A stretch of 45,584 nt of DNA, taken from Methylophilales bacterium (GTDB lineage Bacteria; Pseudomonadota; Gammaproteobacteria; Burkholderiales; Methylophilaceae). Under the pieces are notes generated by a model. The model did no database searches, had not been told where the DNA came from, and saw only the letters and a program-made list of their open reading frames with translations. A program made the translations under genes and the position numbers. Shown in pieces: positions 1 to 9,885 of the stretch. Position 1 is the stretch's first letter. The number at the start of each line of letters is the position of its first letter. The stretch lies in assembly GCA_021414145.1 (NCBI GenBank), contig JAIOOY010000023.1, positions 1-45,584 on the forward strand, given 5' to 3'.

Positions 1-437
1 CCATTGGGTTTCAGATATTGGTTAAGCTGTATCTGGAATGCTTGGTCAAGCGCTACCGTCTCAAAATTGATCCCGTATAAATTACAATACACCGGGTAAA
101 AGCTATAGGTGATGTCGGGAAACAGGATCGGCAGATCGTGCTTCAACAATGCTTGAAACACATGCGCCAACACCTCATCCGAGCCATTTCCGACGAACAC
201 CTGATTCGCTTGCAAGCCGTGGTAAGTGGCAATGGTTTCTCGCAGCTTGTCACTACCCGGGTCGGGATATAGTCGTAACGTTTCTCCTATCACCGCCTGC
301 ATCGCGGCAATGGCTTTGGGGCTTGGAGGATAGGGATTTTCGTTGGTGTTGAGCTTAACTAAGTTGGCAAGTTTAGGCTGCTCGCCCGGCACATAGGGGG
401 TGAGTCGCTGCACAGTTTTAGACCAGAAACGACTCAT
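1..437 (-). CDS. hisC: Histidinol-phosphate aminotransferase, N-terminal part (cut by window edge)
   Basis: A PLP-dependent class I/II aminotransferase that converts imidazole-acetol phosphate to histidinol phosphate in histidine synthesis. Only about 145 N-terminal residues are in the window; the gene runs off the left edge. The start is the ATG at 437-435, which overlaps the hisD stop as ATGA, so translation is likely coupled. The translated start contains features typical of His[13 protein letters not shown] near residue 29, RLYPDPGS near residue 55, and [11 protein letters not shown] near residue 77. The PLP lysine lies beyond the window. It is the last visible gene of a hisG-hisD-hisC string. 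Assignment is firm from motifs and context, although HisC and related aminotransferases are similar at this end. Confidence 0.92.
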   Translation of the reverse strand, partial: MSRFWSKTVQRLTPYVPGEQPKLANLVKLNTNENPYPPSPKAIAAMQAVIGETLRLYPDPGSDKLRETIATYHGLQANQVFVGNGSDEVLAHVFQALLKHDLPILFPDITYSFYPVYCNLYGINFETVALDQAFQIQLNQYLKPN

Positions 438-1735
438 GGCTTCAATCGATACTCCGCCGACCGCGCATGCGCCTGCAATCCTTCGCCCATAGCCAAAGTC
501 GAGGCAATCTTGCCCAAGGTCTGCGCCCCTGCTTCTGACAGCATAATCAAGCTGGATCGCTTCTGAAAGTCATACACACCGAGTGGCGAGGAAAACCGTG
601 CGGTGCGGGATGTCGGCAACACATGGTTAGGGCCGGCGCAATAATCGCCGACGGCTTCGCAGCTTTGTCGCCCCATAAAAATCGCGCCCGCGTGTTTGAT
701 CTTGGCGGTGAGACTTACCGGATCAGCTACAGACAATTCCAAATGTTCCGGCGAAATATAGTTGGCAATCGCAGCTGCTTCGTCAAGATCGCGCACTTGT
801 ATCAATGCACCACGGTCTTGCAGCGAGGTTTTGATAATGTCTTGTCTTGGCATCTCAGACAGCAGCTTGTTCAAACTGGCTTCCACGCGCTTTAAGAATT
901 CAGCATCAGGGCAGAGCAAAATTGCTTGCGCCAATTCGTCGTGCTCGGCCTGGCTGAACAAATCCATCGCCGTCCAATCAGGGTCACTCAAACCATCGGA
1001 AATCACCAGAATCTCGGAAGGTCCTGCCACCATGTCTATCCCTACCACACCGAATACACGGCGCTTAGCTGCGGCCACATAGGCGTTGCCAGGACCGACG
1101 ATCTTGTCTACTTGCGGCACGGTCTGCGTGCCATAAGCAAGCGCGCCTACCGCCTGGGCGCCACCGATGCAGAATACTTGATCCACACCACACACCGCTG
1201 CTGCGGCCAGCACTAGCTGATTTTTTTCGCCATTAGGTGTGGGGACCACCATAATCAACTCTTGTACCCCAGCTACTTTTGCCGGAATTGCATTCATCAG
1301 CACAGATGACGGATAAGCCGCTTTCCCACCGGGCACATACAAACCCACCCTATCCAAGGCGGTAACTTGCTGGCCTAGCATCGTGCCATCAGGCTCGGTA
1401 TAGTTCCAGGAAGTCATCAACTGCTTTTCGTGATAAATCCGCACACGCTCTGCGGCAGCTTCCAGCGCGCTGCGCTGCACTGCTGGCAAGCCATTTAATG
1501 CGGCTTTCAGCTCAGCTTGAGGCAACTCCAACGCAGCCATACTGCCAGCTTGCAGCTTGTCAAAACGCTGCGTGTACTCCAGCACCGCTACGTCACCTCG
1601 CGCTTTTACATCTTTCAGAATATCGGCGACAACAGCATCAACCTTGTCGTCCTGTGCACCTTCAAATGCCAATAATTGCTTCAGCGCCGCATCAAAACCC
1701 ACGTCAGTGCTGGATAATTTTCTGATTGTTAACAT
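434..1735 (-). CDS. hisD: Histidinol dehydrogenase
   Basis: Catalyses the last two steps of histidine synthesis, oxidising L-histidinol to histidine with two NAD+ in the cytoplasm, with one zinc per subunit. The 433-residue length is normal. Seen motifs include [12 protein letters not shown] (NAD-binding region), [19 protein letters not shown] carrying the Gln and His zinc ligands, SPEHLEL with the catalytic Glu-His pair, GPNHVLPTS, and a C-terminal [10 protein letters not shown] with the last zinc-ligand His. It starts 2 bases after the hisG stop and overlaps hisC by ATGA, so it sits inside a tight operon. No anomaly seen. Confidence 0.97.
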   Translation of the reverse strand: MLTIRKLSSTDVGFDAALKQLLAFEGAQDDKVDAVVADILKDVKARGDVAVLEYTQRFDKLQAGSMAALELPQAELKAALNGLPAVQRSALEAAAERVRIYHEKQLMTSWNYTEPDGTMLGQQVTALDRVGLYVPGGKAAYPSSVLMNAIPAKVAGVQELIMVVPTPNGEKNQLVLAAAAVCGVDQVFCIGGAQAVGALAYGTQTVPQVDKIVGPGNAYVAAAKRRVFGVVGIDMVAGPSEILVISDGLSDPDWTAMDLFSQAEHDELAQAILLCPDAEFLKRVEASLNKLLSEMPRQDIIKTSLQDRGALIQVRDLDEAAAIANYISPEHLELSVADPVSLTAKIKHAGAIFMGRQSCEAVGDYCAGPNHVLPTSRTARFSSPLGVYDFQKRSSLIMLSEAGAQTLGKIASTLAMGEGLQAHARSAEYRLKP

Positions 1736-1737
1736 TG

Positions 1738-3940
<2,203 letters not shown>

Positions 3941-3959
3941 GATATTTTCTCCAAAAAAT

Positions 3960-4196
3960 CTAACTGTTCCACTGCGACGGCATAAAAGTACGCAGCGAAA
4001 GTGCATGTATTTCTTCGCGCATTCTGTCGCCCAACGCTTTATAAACCAATTGGTGCTGCTGCACCATATTTTTACCTACGAATTCTGCGCTCACCACTAC
4101 CGCTTCAAAATGCGTGCCGTCATCGCCACGCACTTCTACATGTTCACACGTTAGGCCGTTCATAATGTAAGTCTTTAATTGTTCAGCACTTAACAT
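3960..4196 (-). CDS. ibaG: BolA/IbaG family protein
   Basis: A 78-residue BolA-fold protein. Known members form [2Fe-2S] heterodimers with monothiol glutaredoxins. Seen: MLSAEQLKTYI at the start, GTHFEAVVV with the conserved His, the helix QHQLVYKALGDRM, and IHALSLRT with the second conserved His near the C-terminus. The start at 4196 is chosen because it begins the family N-terminus and lies one base after the ABC permease stop; the longer frame adds unrelated residues. Context (mla genes upstream, grxD and murA downstream) favours the IbaG (YrbA) branch, named after its E. coli position between mlaB and murA, over BolA proper. Confidence 0.92.
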   Translation of the reverse strand: MLSAEQLKTYIMNGLTCEHVEVRGDDGTHFEAVVVSAEFVGKNMVQQHQLVYKALGDRMREEIHALSLRTFMPSQWNS

Positions 4197-4197
4197 A

Positions 4198-4953
4198 TCA
4201 ACCCCGTAACTTATAACCGCGTTTGAGCATCCATAAAGTAGCCGCCGCAAACAGCACAAAACTCACCAAAACAACACTAATGCTTAAATAGGGCGACACG
4301 TCGCCTTGTCCAAAAAAGCCGTATCTAAAGCCGTCTATGATGTAAAAGAACGGATTAAAGCGCGATACTTGCTGCCAGATAGGCGGCAACGAGTGAATCG
4401 AATAAAACACGCCAGAAAGAAAAGTCAGTGGCATGATGATGAAATTTTGAAAACCAGCGAGTTGGTCAAACTTATCAGCCCAAATGCCCGCCACGATGCC
4501 CATGGCCCCCATCATGGCGCTGCCAAACAGGGCGAAAGCCAATATCCACCAAGGTTGCGCTACAGGAATATCCACCCAAAACAACGCGACCAAATACACG
4601 CTCAAACCTACCACCAACCCCCGCACCATGGCGGCAGCTAAAAATGCGATGAAGAATTCCACATAAGACAAGGGCGTGAGTAGCAAAAACACGATGTTGC
4701 CCATGACTTTAGACTGAATCAGGCTAGACGAACTGTTGGAAAAAGAGTTTTGCAGCAAAGACATCATCACCAAACCGGGAATCAAAAACGCGGTATAGCT
4801 CACATTGGGATAAACGTGGACGTGGGCTTCCAGCACGTGCGAAAAAATCAGCAAATACAGCAATGCTGTCATCACAGGTGCCATCACGGTTTGAAAGGCG
4901 ACCTTCCAGAAGCGCCAGATTTCTTTTTTGAATAAGGTATAAAGCCCTCTCAT
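4198..4953 (-). CDS. ABC-2 type exporter permease
   Basis: A 251-residue inner-membrane permease of the ABC-2 family, similar in plan to YadH and NodJ. About six hydrophobic segments can be seen, the first at residues 19-38 and the last at about 226-243. The stretch SSSSLIQSKVMGNIVFLLLTPLS and the later FNPFFYIIDGFRYG are typical of this family. Its start overlaps the ATPase gene by ATGA, so the two form a half-transporter pair that would assemble as a 2+2 exporter. Substrate is unknown; the envelope-gene context suggests a lipid or envelope compound, but that is inference. Its ATPase partner appears damaged (see 4950-5780). Confidence 0.9.
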   Translation of the reverse strand: MRGLYTLFKKEIWRFWKVAFQTVMAPVMTALLYLLIFSHVLEAHVHVYPNVSYTAFLIPGLVMMSLLQNSFSNSSSSLIQSKVMGNIVFLLLTPLSYVEFFIAFLAAAMVRGLVVGLSVYLVALFWVDIPVAQPWWILAFALFGSAMMGAMGIVAGIWADKFDQLAGFQNFIIMPLTFLSGVFYSIHSLPPIWQQVSRFNPFFYIIDGFRYGFFGQGDVSPYLSISVVLVSFVLFAAATLWMLKRGYKLRG

Positions 4954-5780
4954 GATGTGCTACTCATGATGCTTAAAAATACGTCTTCCAAATCAGTTTC
5001 TATCATTTGCAAATCTTCCACACCGACGTGTGCTGCACGGAGTTCGCCCAAAATACGTTCAACTTCAGACGTGGCACTTAAATTGAGCGTGACGTAACCT
5101 GCGTTTTCACCGCGCTTGAGCGGTTCCAAAGAGCTTGGTAATGCGCCAGCAAGCTTCAGTTTAAGCTGTTTGGATTGCAACCGATTAAGCAGATTTTGCG
5201 TGGAGTCCAACGCCACGATTTCGCCCTGTTTCAACATCGCAACGCGCGAACACAGTGTCTCGGCTTCTTCCAGATAGTGAGTGGTCAAGATGATAGTGGT
5301 GCCTTCACCATTGAGGCGCTTGATAAATGCCCACAATGTTTGACGCAACTCCACATCCACGCCAGCGGTGGGTTCATCCAGCACCAGCACCGGCGGCTTG
5401 TGTGCCAAGGCCTGAGCAATCAAGGCGCGGCGCTTCATACCGCCAGAAAGTGCGCGCATATTGGTGTTGGCCTTGTCGGTCAGACCTAGGCCTTCTAGCA
5501 CCTCATCTATCCAAACATCGTTTTCCGGCCCACAGCCAAAGTATCCGGCCTGGAAACGCAGCATCTCACGCACATTGAAAAACGGGTCGAATACCAACTC
5601 TTGTGGCACCACGCCTAGCAAACGACGTGCCTTGCGATAATCACTCACCACGTCATGTCCCATCACTGACAGGCTGCCGCCGCTAGGCCGCAACAAACCA
5701 GCCAACAGGTTAATCAAGGTGGATTTGCCCGCGCCATTTGGCCCCAAAAGCGCAAAGAACTCACCTTGTGCAATCTCCAA
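4950..5780 (-). CDS. ABC exporter ATPase, N-terminally truncated
   Basis: ATP-binding subunit of an ABC-2 exporter, YadG-like. Walker A GPNGAGKST sits at only about residue 14, whereas the family usually has 35-40 residues before it, including the A-loop aromatic that stacks on adenine. That part is missing here. The signature LSGGMKRR, Walker B VLVLDEPTAGVD and the H-loop TTHYLEEAE are intact. The only usable start is TTG at 5780-5778, inside the mlaB reading frame; a stop codon lies about 28 codons further upstream in this frame, and the residues between do not resemble an ABC N-terminus. The mlaB frame in turn continues 66 bases into this gene. The simplest reading is a deletion that removed the mlaB end and the first 20-25 codons here, or a sequence error. 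It may be a pseudogene. Confidence 0.75.
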   Translation of the reverse strand: MEIAQGEFFALLGPNGAGKSTLINLLAGLLRPSGGSLSVMGHDVVSDYRKARRLLGVVPQELVFDPFFNVREMLRFQAGYFGCGPENDVWIDEVLEGLGLTDKANTNMRALSGGMKRRALIAQALAHKPPVLVLDEPTAGVDVELRQTLWAFIKRLNGEGTTIILTTHYLEEAETLCSRVAMLKQGEIVALDSTQNLLNRLQSKQLKLKLAGALPSSLEPLKRGENAGYVTLNLSATSEVERILGELRAAHVGVEDLQMIETDLEDVFLSIMSSTS

Positions 5781-6070
5781 ACTCCTTGCGGAATCATTTC
5801 CAGCACACCGTACAAGCTCGCAAGACTTAGTAAGGATGGGGGCAATCCACTATATTTCAACTGCACTTGACGGCTATTGGCCACGCGCAACCATTCCAGC
5901 ATCACACTAATCGCCGAAGAATCGGCATCGCTGACTTCGCTCAAATCCAGTTCCAGTGACTGTCCTCTCGTGAGCAGCGGCAACGACTGATCCAACAGCG
6001 CAGTAGCGGTTTCTACCGTCATAGCGCTATGGACGATCAGTTTTCTGCCTTGCTGTTCGATGAGTGTCAT
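5714..6070 (-). CDS. mlaB: MlaB-like STAS domain protein with abnormal C-terminal run-on
   Basis: Cytoplasmic STAS-domain subunit that in known Mla complexes binds MlaF and supports the MlaFEDB lipid transporter. The domain ends at about residue 92 with LLSLASLYGVLEMIP, where family members normally stop. Here translation goes on for some 25 residues (from QGVWRLHKV) that are simply the ABC ATPase gene read in another frame. DSSAISVMLEWL is the usual conserved region, with DxSA replacing the more common DSA. The start ATG overlaps the mlaC stop by ATGA. The run-on is the other half of the anomaly seen in the next gene. Confidence 0.85.
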   Translation of the reverse strand: MTLIEQQGRKLIVHSAMTVETATALLDQSLPLLTRGQSLELDLSEVSDADSSAISVMLEWLRVANSRQVQLKYSGLPPSLLSLASLYGVLEMIPQGVWRLHKVSSLRFWGQMARANPP

Positions 6071-6699
6071 CAGCTTTTTTCCTGCTTCTTGGCGAGCAAC
6101 TGCTGATTTTTGTCCACCAGTTTTTGAATCACGACATCCAGACTTCCCTGCCGCAGATCAGTAGCAAACTGACCTTTGTAATTGGTCACCAGACTGATGC
6201 CATCAATCTTCACGTCGTACACTTTCCAAGCGTCATCTTTTCTTTCCATTGAATAATCAATAGGGATGGGCGGGCCGCCGGGCTGGACGATTTGCGTCTT
6301 GACCACCACCTCCGTATCACCCGCACCAGCGCGCAACGGTTTGTATTCAATCGTCTGGTTGCGATACTTTGCCAGCGCAGAAGAATAGGTGCGCACCAGC
6401 AGGTTACGAAACTCGGTCTGAAACTTTTCTTTTTGCTCATCGCTAGCCTTAACCCAAGCGCGTCCCAACACCATGCGCGACATCCGTTCAAAATTGAAAT
6501 GCGGTACGATTTTCTCTTGTGTGATCGCCACGATTTTCTGCGTATCACCAGCTTGGATGTCTTTGTCTTTTCTGACAATTTCCAACACTTCGTTAGCGGT
6601 ATTCTTCACCATCACATCCGGCGCAATCACGTCACCGGCCACTGCCAATTGGGTTATCGCCAGCATCAATCCGGCTGTTAATAGTGTTGCTAACTTCAT
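6070..6699 (-). CDS. mlaC: Periplasmic phospholipid-binding protein MlaC
   Basis: Soluble periplasmic carrier (Tol-tol/Ttg2 family) that ferries phospholipids between the outer-membrane MlaA complex and inner-membrane MlaFEDB. The first 21 residues form a Sec signal peptide ending ITQLAVAG. Then follow IVPHFNFERMSRMVLGRAWVKASDEQ, split over family-typical segments, and RNLLVRTYSSAL, both characteristic. 209 residues is normal. It overlaps mlaD by four bases at its start and mlaB by four at its end. No outer-membrane mlaA gene lies in the window. Confidence 0.95.
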   Translation of the reverse strand: MKLATLLTAGLMLAITQLAVAGDVIAPDVMVKNTANEVLEIVRKDKDIQAGDTQKIVAITQEKIVPHFNFERMSRMVLGRAWVKASDEQKEKFQTEFRNLLVRTYSSALAKYRNQTIEYKPLRAGAGDTEVVVKTQIVQPGGPPIPIDYSMERKDDAWKVYDVKIDGISLVTNYKGQFATDLRQGSLDVVIQKLVDKNQQLLAKKQEKS

Positions 6700-7190
6700 T
6701 CTTTATCTGCTTTCTTGTCTTGTTTGTTATCAGCGCCGTCAGAGGCTTTGCTGTAAAGGAATTGGCTGATGAGTTTTTCTAACACTACAGCACCCTGAGT
6801 AAGCTTGATTTTATCACCGTTCTTTAACATCTTTTCTTCGCCACCTGCCTCCAAACCCACGTACTGCTCACCCAGCAAGCCAGAGGTCAGAATGCTAGCG
6901 TTGGTTTCGGTATCGAAGTGGTAGCGCATATCAAGGTGCAAGGTCACTATCGCTTCTTTTTTCTCATCATCAAAGCCTATGCTCTCCACCCGTCCCACCA
7001 CCACACCCGCGCTTTTCACTGGTGCGCGTGGTTTTAAGCTACCAACATTATCGAAATAGGCGGAAACAGTATAAGTGTCACCGATATTGGAAGCCGACAA
7101 ATTACCTACTTTCATCGCCAGCCCCAGCAAGGCGGCAAAGCCCAAGGCTACAAACACGCCCACCCATAAATCTAATTTTGCTCGTTCCAT
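6696..7190 (-). CDS. mlaD: MCE-domain lipid transport protein MlaD
   Basis: Single-pass inner-membrane protein whose periplasmic MCE domain forms a hexameric ring in the Mla complex. The transmembrane segment is at residues 8-26 (LWVGVFVALGFAALLGLAM), followed by the MCE domain at about 38-115 with PRAPVKSAGVVVGRVESI, ASILTSGLLGEQYVGLE and GDKIKLTQGAVVLE. The C-terminus is short, charged and Lys/Asp-rich. 164 residues is normal. It begins 13 bases after mlaE. Confidence 0.96.
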   Translation of the reverse strand: MERAKLDLWVGVFVALGFAALLGLAMKVGNLSASNIGDTYTVSAYFDNVGSLKPRAPVKSAGVVVGRVESIGFDDEKKEAIVTLHLDMRYHFDTETNASILTSGLLGEQYVGLEAGGEEKMLKNGDKIKLTQGAVVLEKLISQFLYSKASDGADNKQDKKADKE

Positions 7191-7203
7191 AGCTTCTTGC
7201 CCC

Positions 7204-7992
7204 TTAATGCAACATAAATGCGGTTAATACAAAATCCAAACCAAGCACTGCCAACGATGAAATCACCACGGTTCTAGTAGTGGCGCGGCTCACGCCTTCT
7301 GCTGTGGGCGGCGCGTCGTAACCTTCAAATAGCGCGATGATGGTACAAGCAACGCCGAAAACGCAGCTTTTGATGACACCATTCATAATGTCATCACTCC
7401 AATCCACGCTGGACTGCATCTGTGACCAGAACGCGCCGTTATCCACACCTATCAATTGCACCGCCACTAGATAGCCACCAAACACGCCCATCATCGAGAA
7501 CAGCGCTGCCAGAAACGGCATGGAAATCACTCCCGCCCAAAATCGTGGCGCAACCACGCGGGAGATGGGGTTGACCGCCATCATTTCCATCGCAGATAGC
7601 TGCTCGGTGGCTTTCATCAAGCCTATCTCGGCAGTAATCGCGGTGCCAGCGCGTCCAGCAAACAACAGCGCCGTCACCACTGGCCCCAACTCGCGCACCA
7701 AAGCCAGCGCCACCAACACGCCAACGGCTTCTGAAGAACCATAACGCTGCAAGGTGTTATAACCCTGTAAACCCAACACCATCCCCACAAACAAGGCGGA
7801 AACCAAAATGATAATCAGCGACAGCACACCCGTAAAATAGATTTCACGAATGACCAACGGAAAACGGCGGAAACTCTCGCCAGACATTTTCAGTGCATAG
7901 AGAAAAAAGCGTGTGGCGTATCCCAAGCGCAACACTCCGTCCACCACCTGATGACCGATATGTTGCAACACTCCTGCCAACGTCTTAAACAC
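7204..7992 (-). CDS. mlaE: Mla ABC transporter permease MlaE
   Basis: Inner-membrane permease of the MlaFEDB phospholipid transporter, MlaE/YrbE family. About five membrane segments are visible across 262 residues. Hallmarks: LVRELGPVVTALLFAGRAGTAITAEIG (split here by a repeated small-residue pattern), EQLSAMEMMAVNPI and the final GVSRATTRTVV. The start overlaps the end of mlaF by 8 bases, indicating coupled translation. Confidence 0.96.
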   Translation of the reverse strand: MFKTLAGVLQHIGHQVVDGVLRLGYATRFFLYALKMSGESFRRFPLVIREIYFTGVLSLIIILVSALFVGMVLGLQGYNTLQRYGSSEAVGVLVALALVRELGPVVTALLFAGRAGTAITAEIGLMKATEQLSAMEMMAVNPISRVVAPRFWAGVISMPFLAALFSMMGVFGGYLVAVQLIGVDNGAFWSQMQSSVDWSDDIMNGVIKSCVFGVACTIIALFEGYDAPPTAEGVSRATTRTVVISSLAVLGLDFVLTAFMLH

Positions 7993-8803
7993 GACCTGCC
8001 CCTAGCATATCCTGCGCATAGTCCGGTGCGGCGTAATGAAAAGGTACAGGGCCGTCGGCTTCTCCATGCACAAACTGGTGCACAAAAGGCATGGCTGATT
8101 GACTTAATTCTTGAGGGCTGCCTTCGGCCACCACCTTACCAGCCGAGACGAAATAGACATAATCCACAAACAAAAACGCCTCATGCACATCATGGGTCAC
8201 TACGATGGAAGTCGCTCCCAGCGCATCGTTCAAACGACGGATAAGGTTGGCAATGATGCCCATGGAAATCGGGTCGAGTCCCGCAAAGGGTTCGTCATAC
8301 ATGATGATTTGCGGATCTAGTGCTACCGCCCTTGCCAGCGCCACGCGCCGCGCCATACCGCCGGAAAGCTCAGCAGGCATCAAATCACGCGCACCGCGTA
8401 AGCCCACGGCATTGAGCTTGAGCAGCACTAAATCGCGGATGATGACTTCCGGCAGATTTGTGTTTTCCCGCATGGGAAAAGCCACATTGTCGAATACGGA
8501 AAGATCGGTGAATAGCGCGCCAAACTGGAACAACATTCCCATCTTGCGCCGCATCAGGTAGATACCATCGCCGTCCTGCTCATGTACCACCTTGCCATCC
8601 ACTTTCACACAACCCGATTGCGGTTTTAGTTGACCACCGATGAGACGTAACAAAGTCGTTTTGCCGGAGCCGGAGCCGCCCATGATAGCGACCACCTTCC
8701 CAGCCGGAAAGCGCATGCTGATGTCCTGATGCAACAGGCGGTTGCTATAGCCGAAAGAGAGATTTTCGATCTCGACAATATTGTTTTTTAGGGGGGTGCT
8801 CAT
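7985..8803 (-). CDS. mlaF: Mla ABC transporter ATPase MlaF
   Basis: Cytoplasmic ATPase of the MlaFEDB complex. Walker A GGSGSGKTT at about residue 42, the Q-loop near FQFGALF, signature LSGGMARRVALARA, Walker B IIMYDEPFAGLDP and the switch VVTHDVHEA are all intact. 272 residues is normal. It is the first gene of the minus-strand operon. I saw no convincing -35/-10 pair in the short stretch 8804-8862 upstream, so the promoter is not assigned. Confidence 0.96.
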   Translation of the reverse strand: MSTPLKNNIVEIENLSFGYSNRLLHQDISMRFPAGKVVAIMGGSGSGKTTLLRLIGGQLKPQSGCVKVDGKVVHEQDGDGIYLMRRKMGMLFQFGALFTDLSVFDNVAFPMRENTNLPEVIIRDLVLLKLNAVGLRGARDLMPAELSGGMARRVALARAVALDPQIIMYDEPFAGLDPISMGIIANLIRRLNDALGATSIVVTHDVHEAFLFVDYVYFVSAGKVVAEGSPQELSQSAMPFVHQFVHGEADGPVPFHYAAPDYAQDMLGAGRV

Positions 8804-8862
8804 GGTGCGGGCATTTTAATGGAAATCCCGAAAATTTGCTGCGTAAAGATTCCAGAAAAATG

Positions 8863-8898
8863 GCAACAAAAAACCCGCCGTAGCGGGTTTTTTGTTGC
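8863..8898 (-). terminator. Strong intrinsic terminator after the pilin gene
   Basis: Perfect inverted repeat with two 16-base arms (8863-8878 and 8883-8898) around the loop CGTA. The core is CCCGC/GCGGG flanked by A6 and T6 runs, so the U-run forms part of the stem and the element could stop transcription on either strand. It lies 12 bases past the pilin stop codon and insulates it from the mla operon downstream on the same strand. Confidence 0.9.
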
Positions 8899-8910
8899 AT
8901 CAAATCTAAA

Positions 8911-9597
8911 TTACAGTGACTTGCATACTAGATACTGTATACCACCAGTTTCAGTATAGGGTCCAGGGTCAGCGTCACCAGCTGCAGGAACAGCAGGATT
9001 CGCTGCCGCCACGCCACCAACACCCTGTTTAACAGCTCTTACTGAACCGGTTTGCGGATTACCGTCATCCAAAGTTGTGTCAACAGCTGTGGCAATCTTA
9101 TCAGGCAAATTTGAAGAACACAGAATCAGTCCGGTAAAACCAGTGCCCGCGACCCCTGCTTGAGACCGCAGACTATCCCCACCAGCCTGTACACCCACCA
9201 TACCAGCCACAGCGTTATTTGGGTTTGCACCACCAGATCCACCCACAAATCCCGCTAACCGCAAGTGCCACCAGAACATACTAGACTCATCAGTTGCAGG
9301 AGCAGCCGGTGCTGCCAGATTGAGGTTGTATGCCCCAGTCAATAGGCCATCGCCATCACCAGATACTATCGTAGCACCCCATCGACCAGTTGCATTTACA
9401 TCATCACCCGGAATTGCTTTGTATCTATCCTGATAACCATAATAAGCAGCAGTAATGCCGTTAAAGTCTGCGATCACGTTCTTGATCTTACCCTGAGTAA
9501 TCAGTTCCTGACCCTTCAATACCCCACCCAACAACAAGCCGATAATCACCAGCACGATGGCCAATTCGATCAGCGTAAAACCAGATTGCTTTTTCAT
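8911..9597 (-). CDS. Type IV pilin-like protein (prepilin N-terminal methylation domain)
   Basis: A secreted pilin or pseudopilin. The leader MKKQSG is followed by FTLIELAIVLVIIGLLLGGVLKG, giving the prepilin peptidase cleavage site G^F and Glu at mature position 5. The ATG at 9597 is preferred over the one at 9612 because AGGA lies about 9 bases upstream and the leader has normal length. The remainder (about 228 residues in all) has DRYKAIPGDD near residue 58, a motif of large pilin-like proteins, then Gly/Ala-rich stretches and two cysteines (ILCSS and YLVCKSL) that could form a C-terminal disulfide. No other pilus genes are nearby. Whether it is a major pilin, a minor pilin or a pseudopilin cannot be told. 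Confidence 0.88.
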   Translation of the reverse strand: MKKQSGFTLIELAIVLVIIGLLLGGVLKGQELITQGKIKNVIADFNGITAAYYGYQDRYKAIPGDDVNATGRWGATIVSGDGDGLLTGAYNLNLAAPAAPATDESSMFWWHLRLAGFVGGSGGANPNNAVAGMVGVQAGGDSLRSQAGVAGTGFTGLILCSSNLPDKIATAVDTTLDDGNPQTGSVRAVKQGVGGVAAANPAVPAAGDADPGPYTETGGIQYLVCKSL

Positions 9598-9703
9598 TTG
9601 TGCTATCCTCATTTCAAAGTTAAAGCGCGCATCAAGAACACTTTTTAAGACATTCAGCAGTCTTGTTGCACCCGAACGACGCGATACGCCATTTGATTAT
9701 AAT

Positions 9704-9720
9704 AAGCAAAGGCTATGCCA
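9704..9720 (-). promoter_or_regulatory. Sigma-54 (-24/-12) promoter of the pilin gene
   Basis: On the minus strand the sequence TGGCATAgcctTTGCTT matches the sigma-54 consensus TGGCACG-N4-TTGCW, with GG and GC at exact spacing. Transcription would start near 9694, giving a leader of about 97 bases before the pilin ATG. Sigma-54 control of pilin genes is well known (pilA with PilR). Assignment is from pattern match only. Confidence 0.75.
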
Positions 9721-9736
9721 AAATTATTTATAACTC

Positions 9737-9749
9737 TAATATATTGATT
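9737..9749 (+). promoter_or_regulatory. Predicted IHF binding site
   Basis: TAATATATTGATT fits the IHF consensus (reverse orientation YAANNNNTTGATW) at every fixed position, in an AT-rich tract. It is centred about 50 bases upstream of the predicted sigma-54 start, where IHF usually bends DNA to bring an activator to the polymerase. Confidence 0.6.
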
Positions 9750-9790
9750 TAATATGGTTAAATTTATATTTGTATCGAATTCACATCAGC

Positions 9791-9805
9791 GAATCTGTCA
9801 GATTC
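9791..9805. promoter_or_regulatory. Palindrome, candidate activator (enhancer-binding protein) site
   Basis: GAATCTGTCAGATTC is a perfect 7+1+7 palindrome centred about 104 bases upstream of the predicted pilin start, a normal distance for a sigma-54 enhancer site. It also lies about 88 bases before the divergent kinase gene, so it could serve either gene. The cognate protein is unknown. Confidence 0.45.
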
Positions 9806-9885
9806 TCAACACCTTTGTTGGACATACGACAAGATCTAGCAAAAAACTAGGCTCCTACCTTTGCTGAATTGACGGAGTATAAAAC

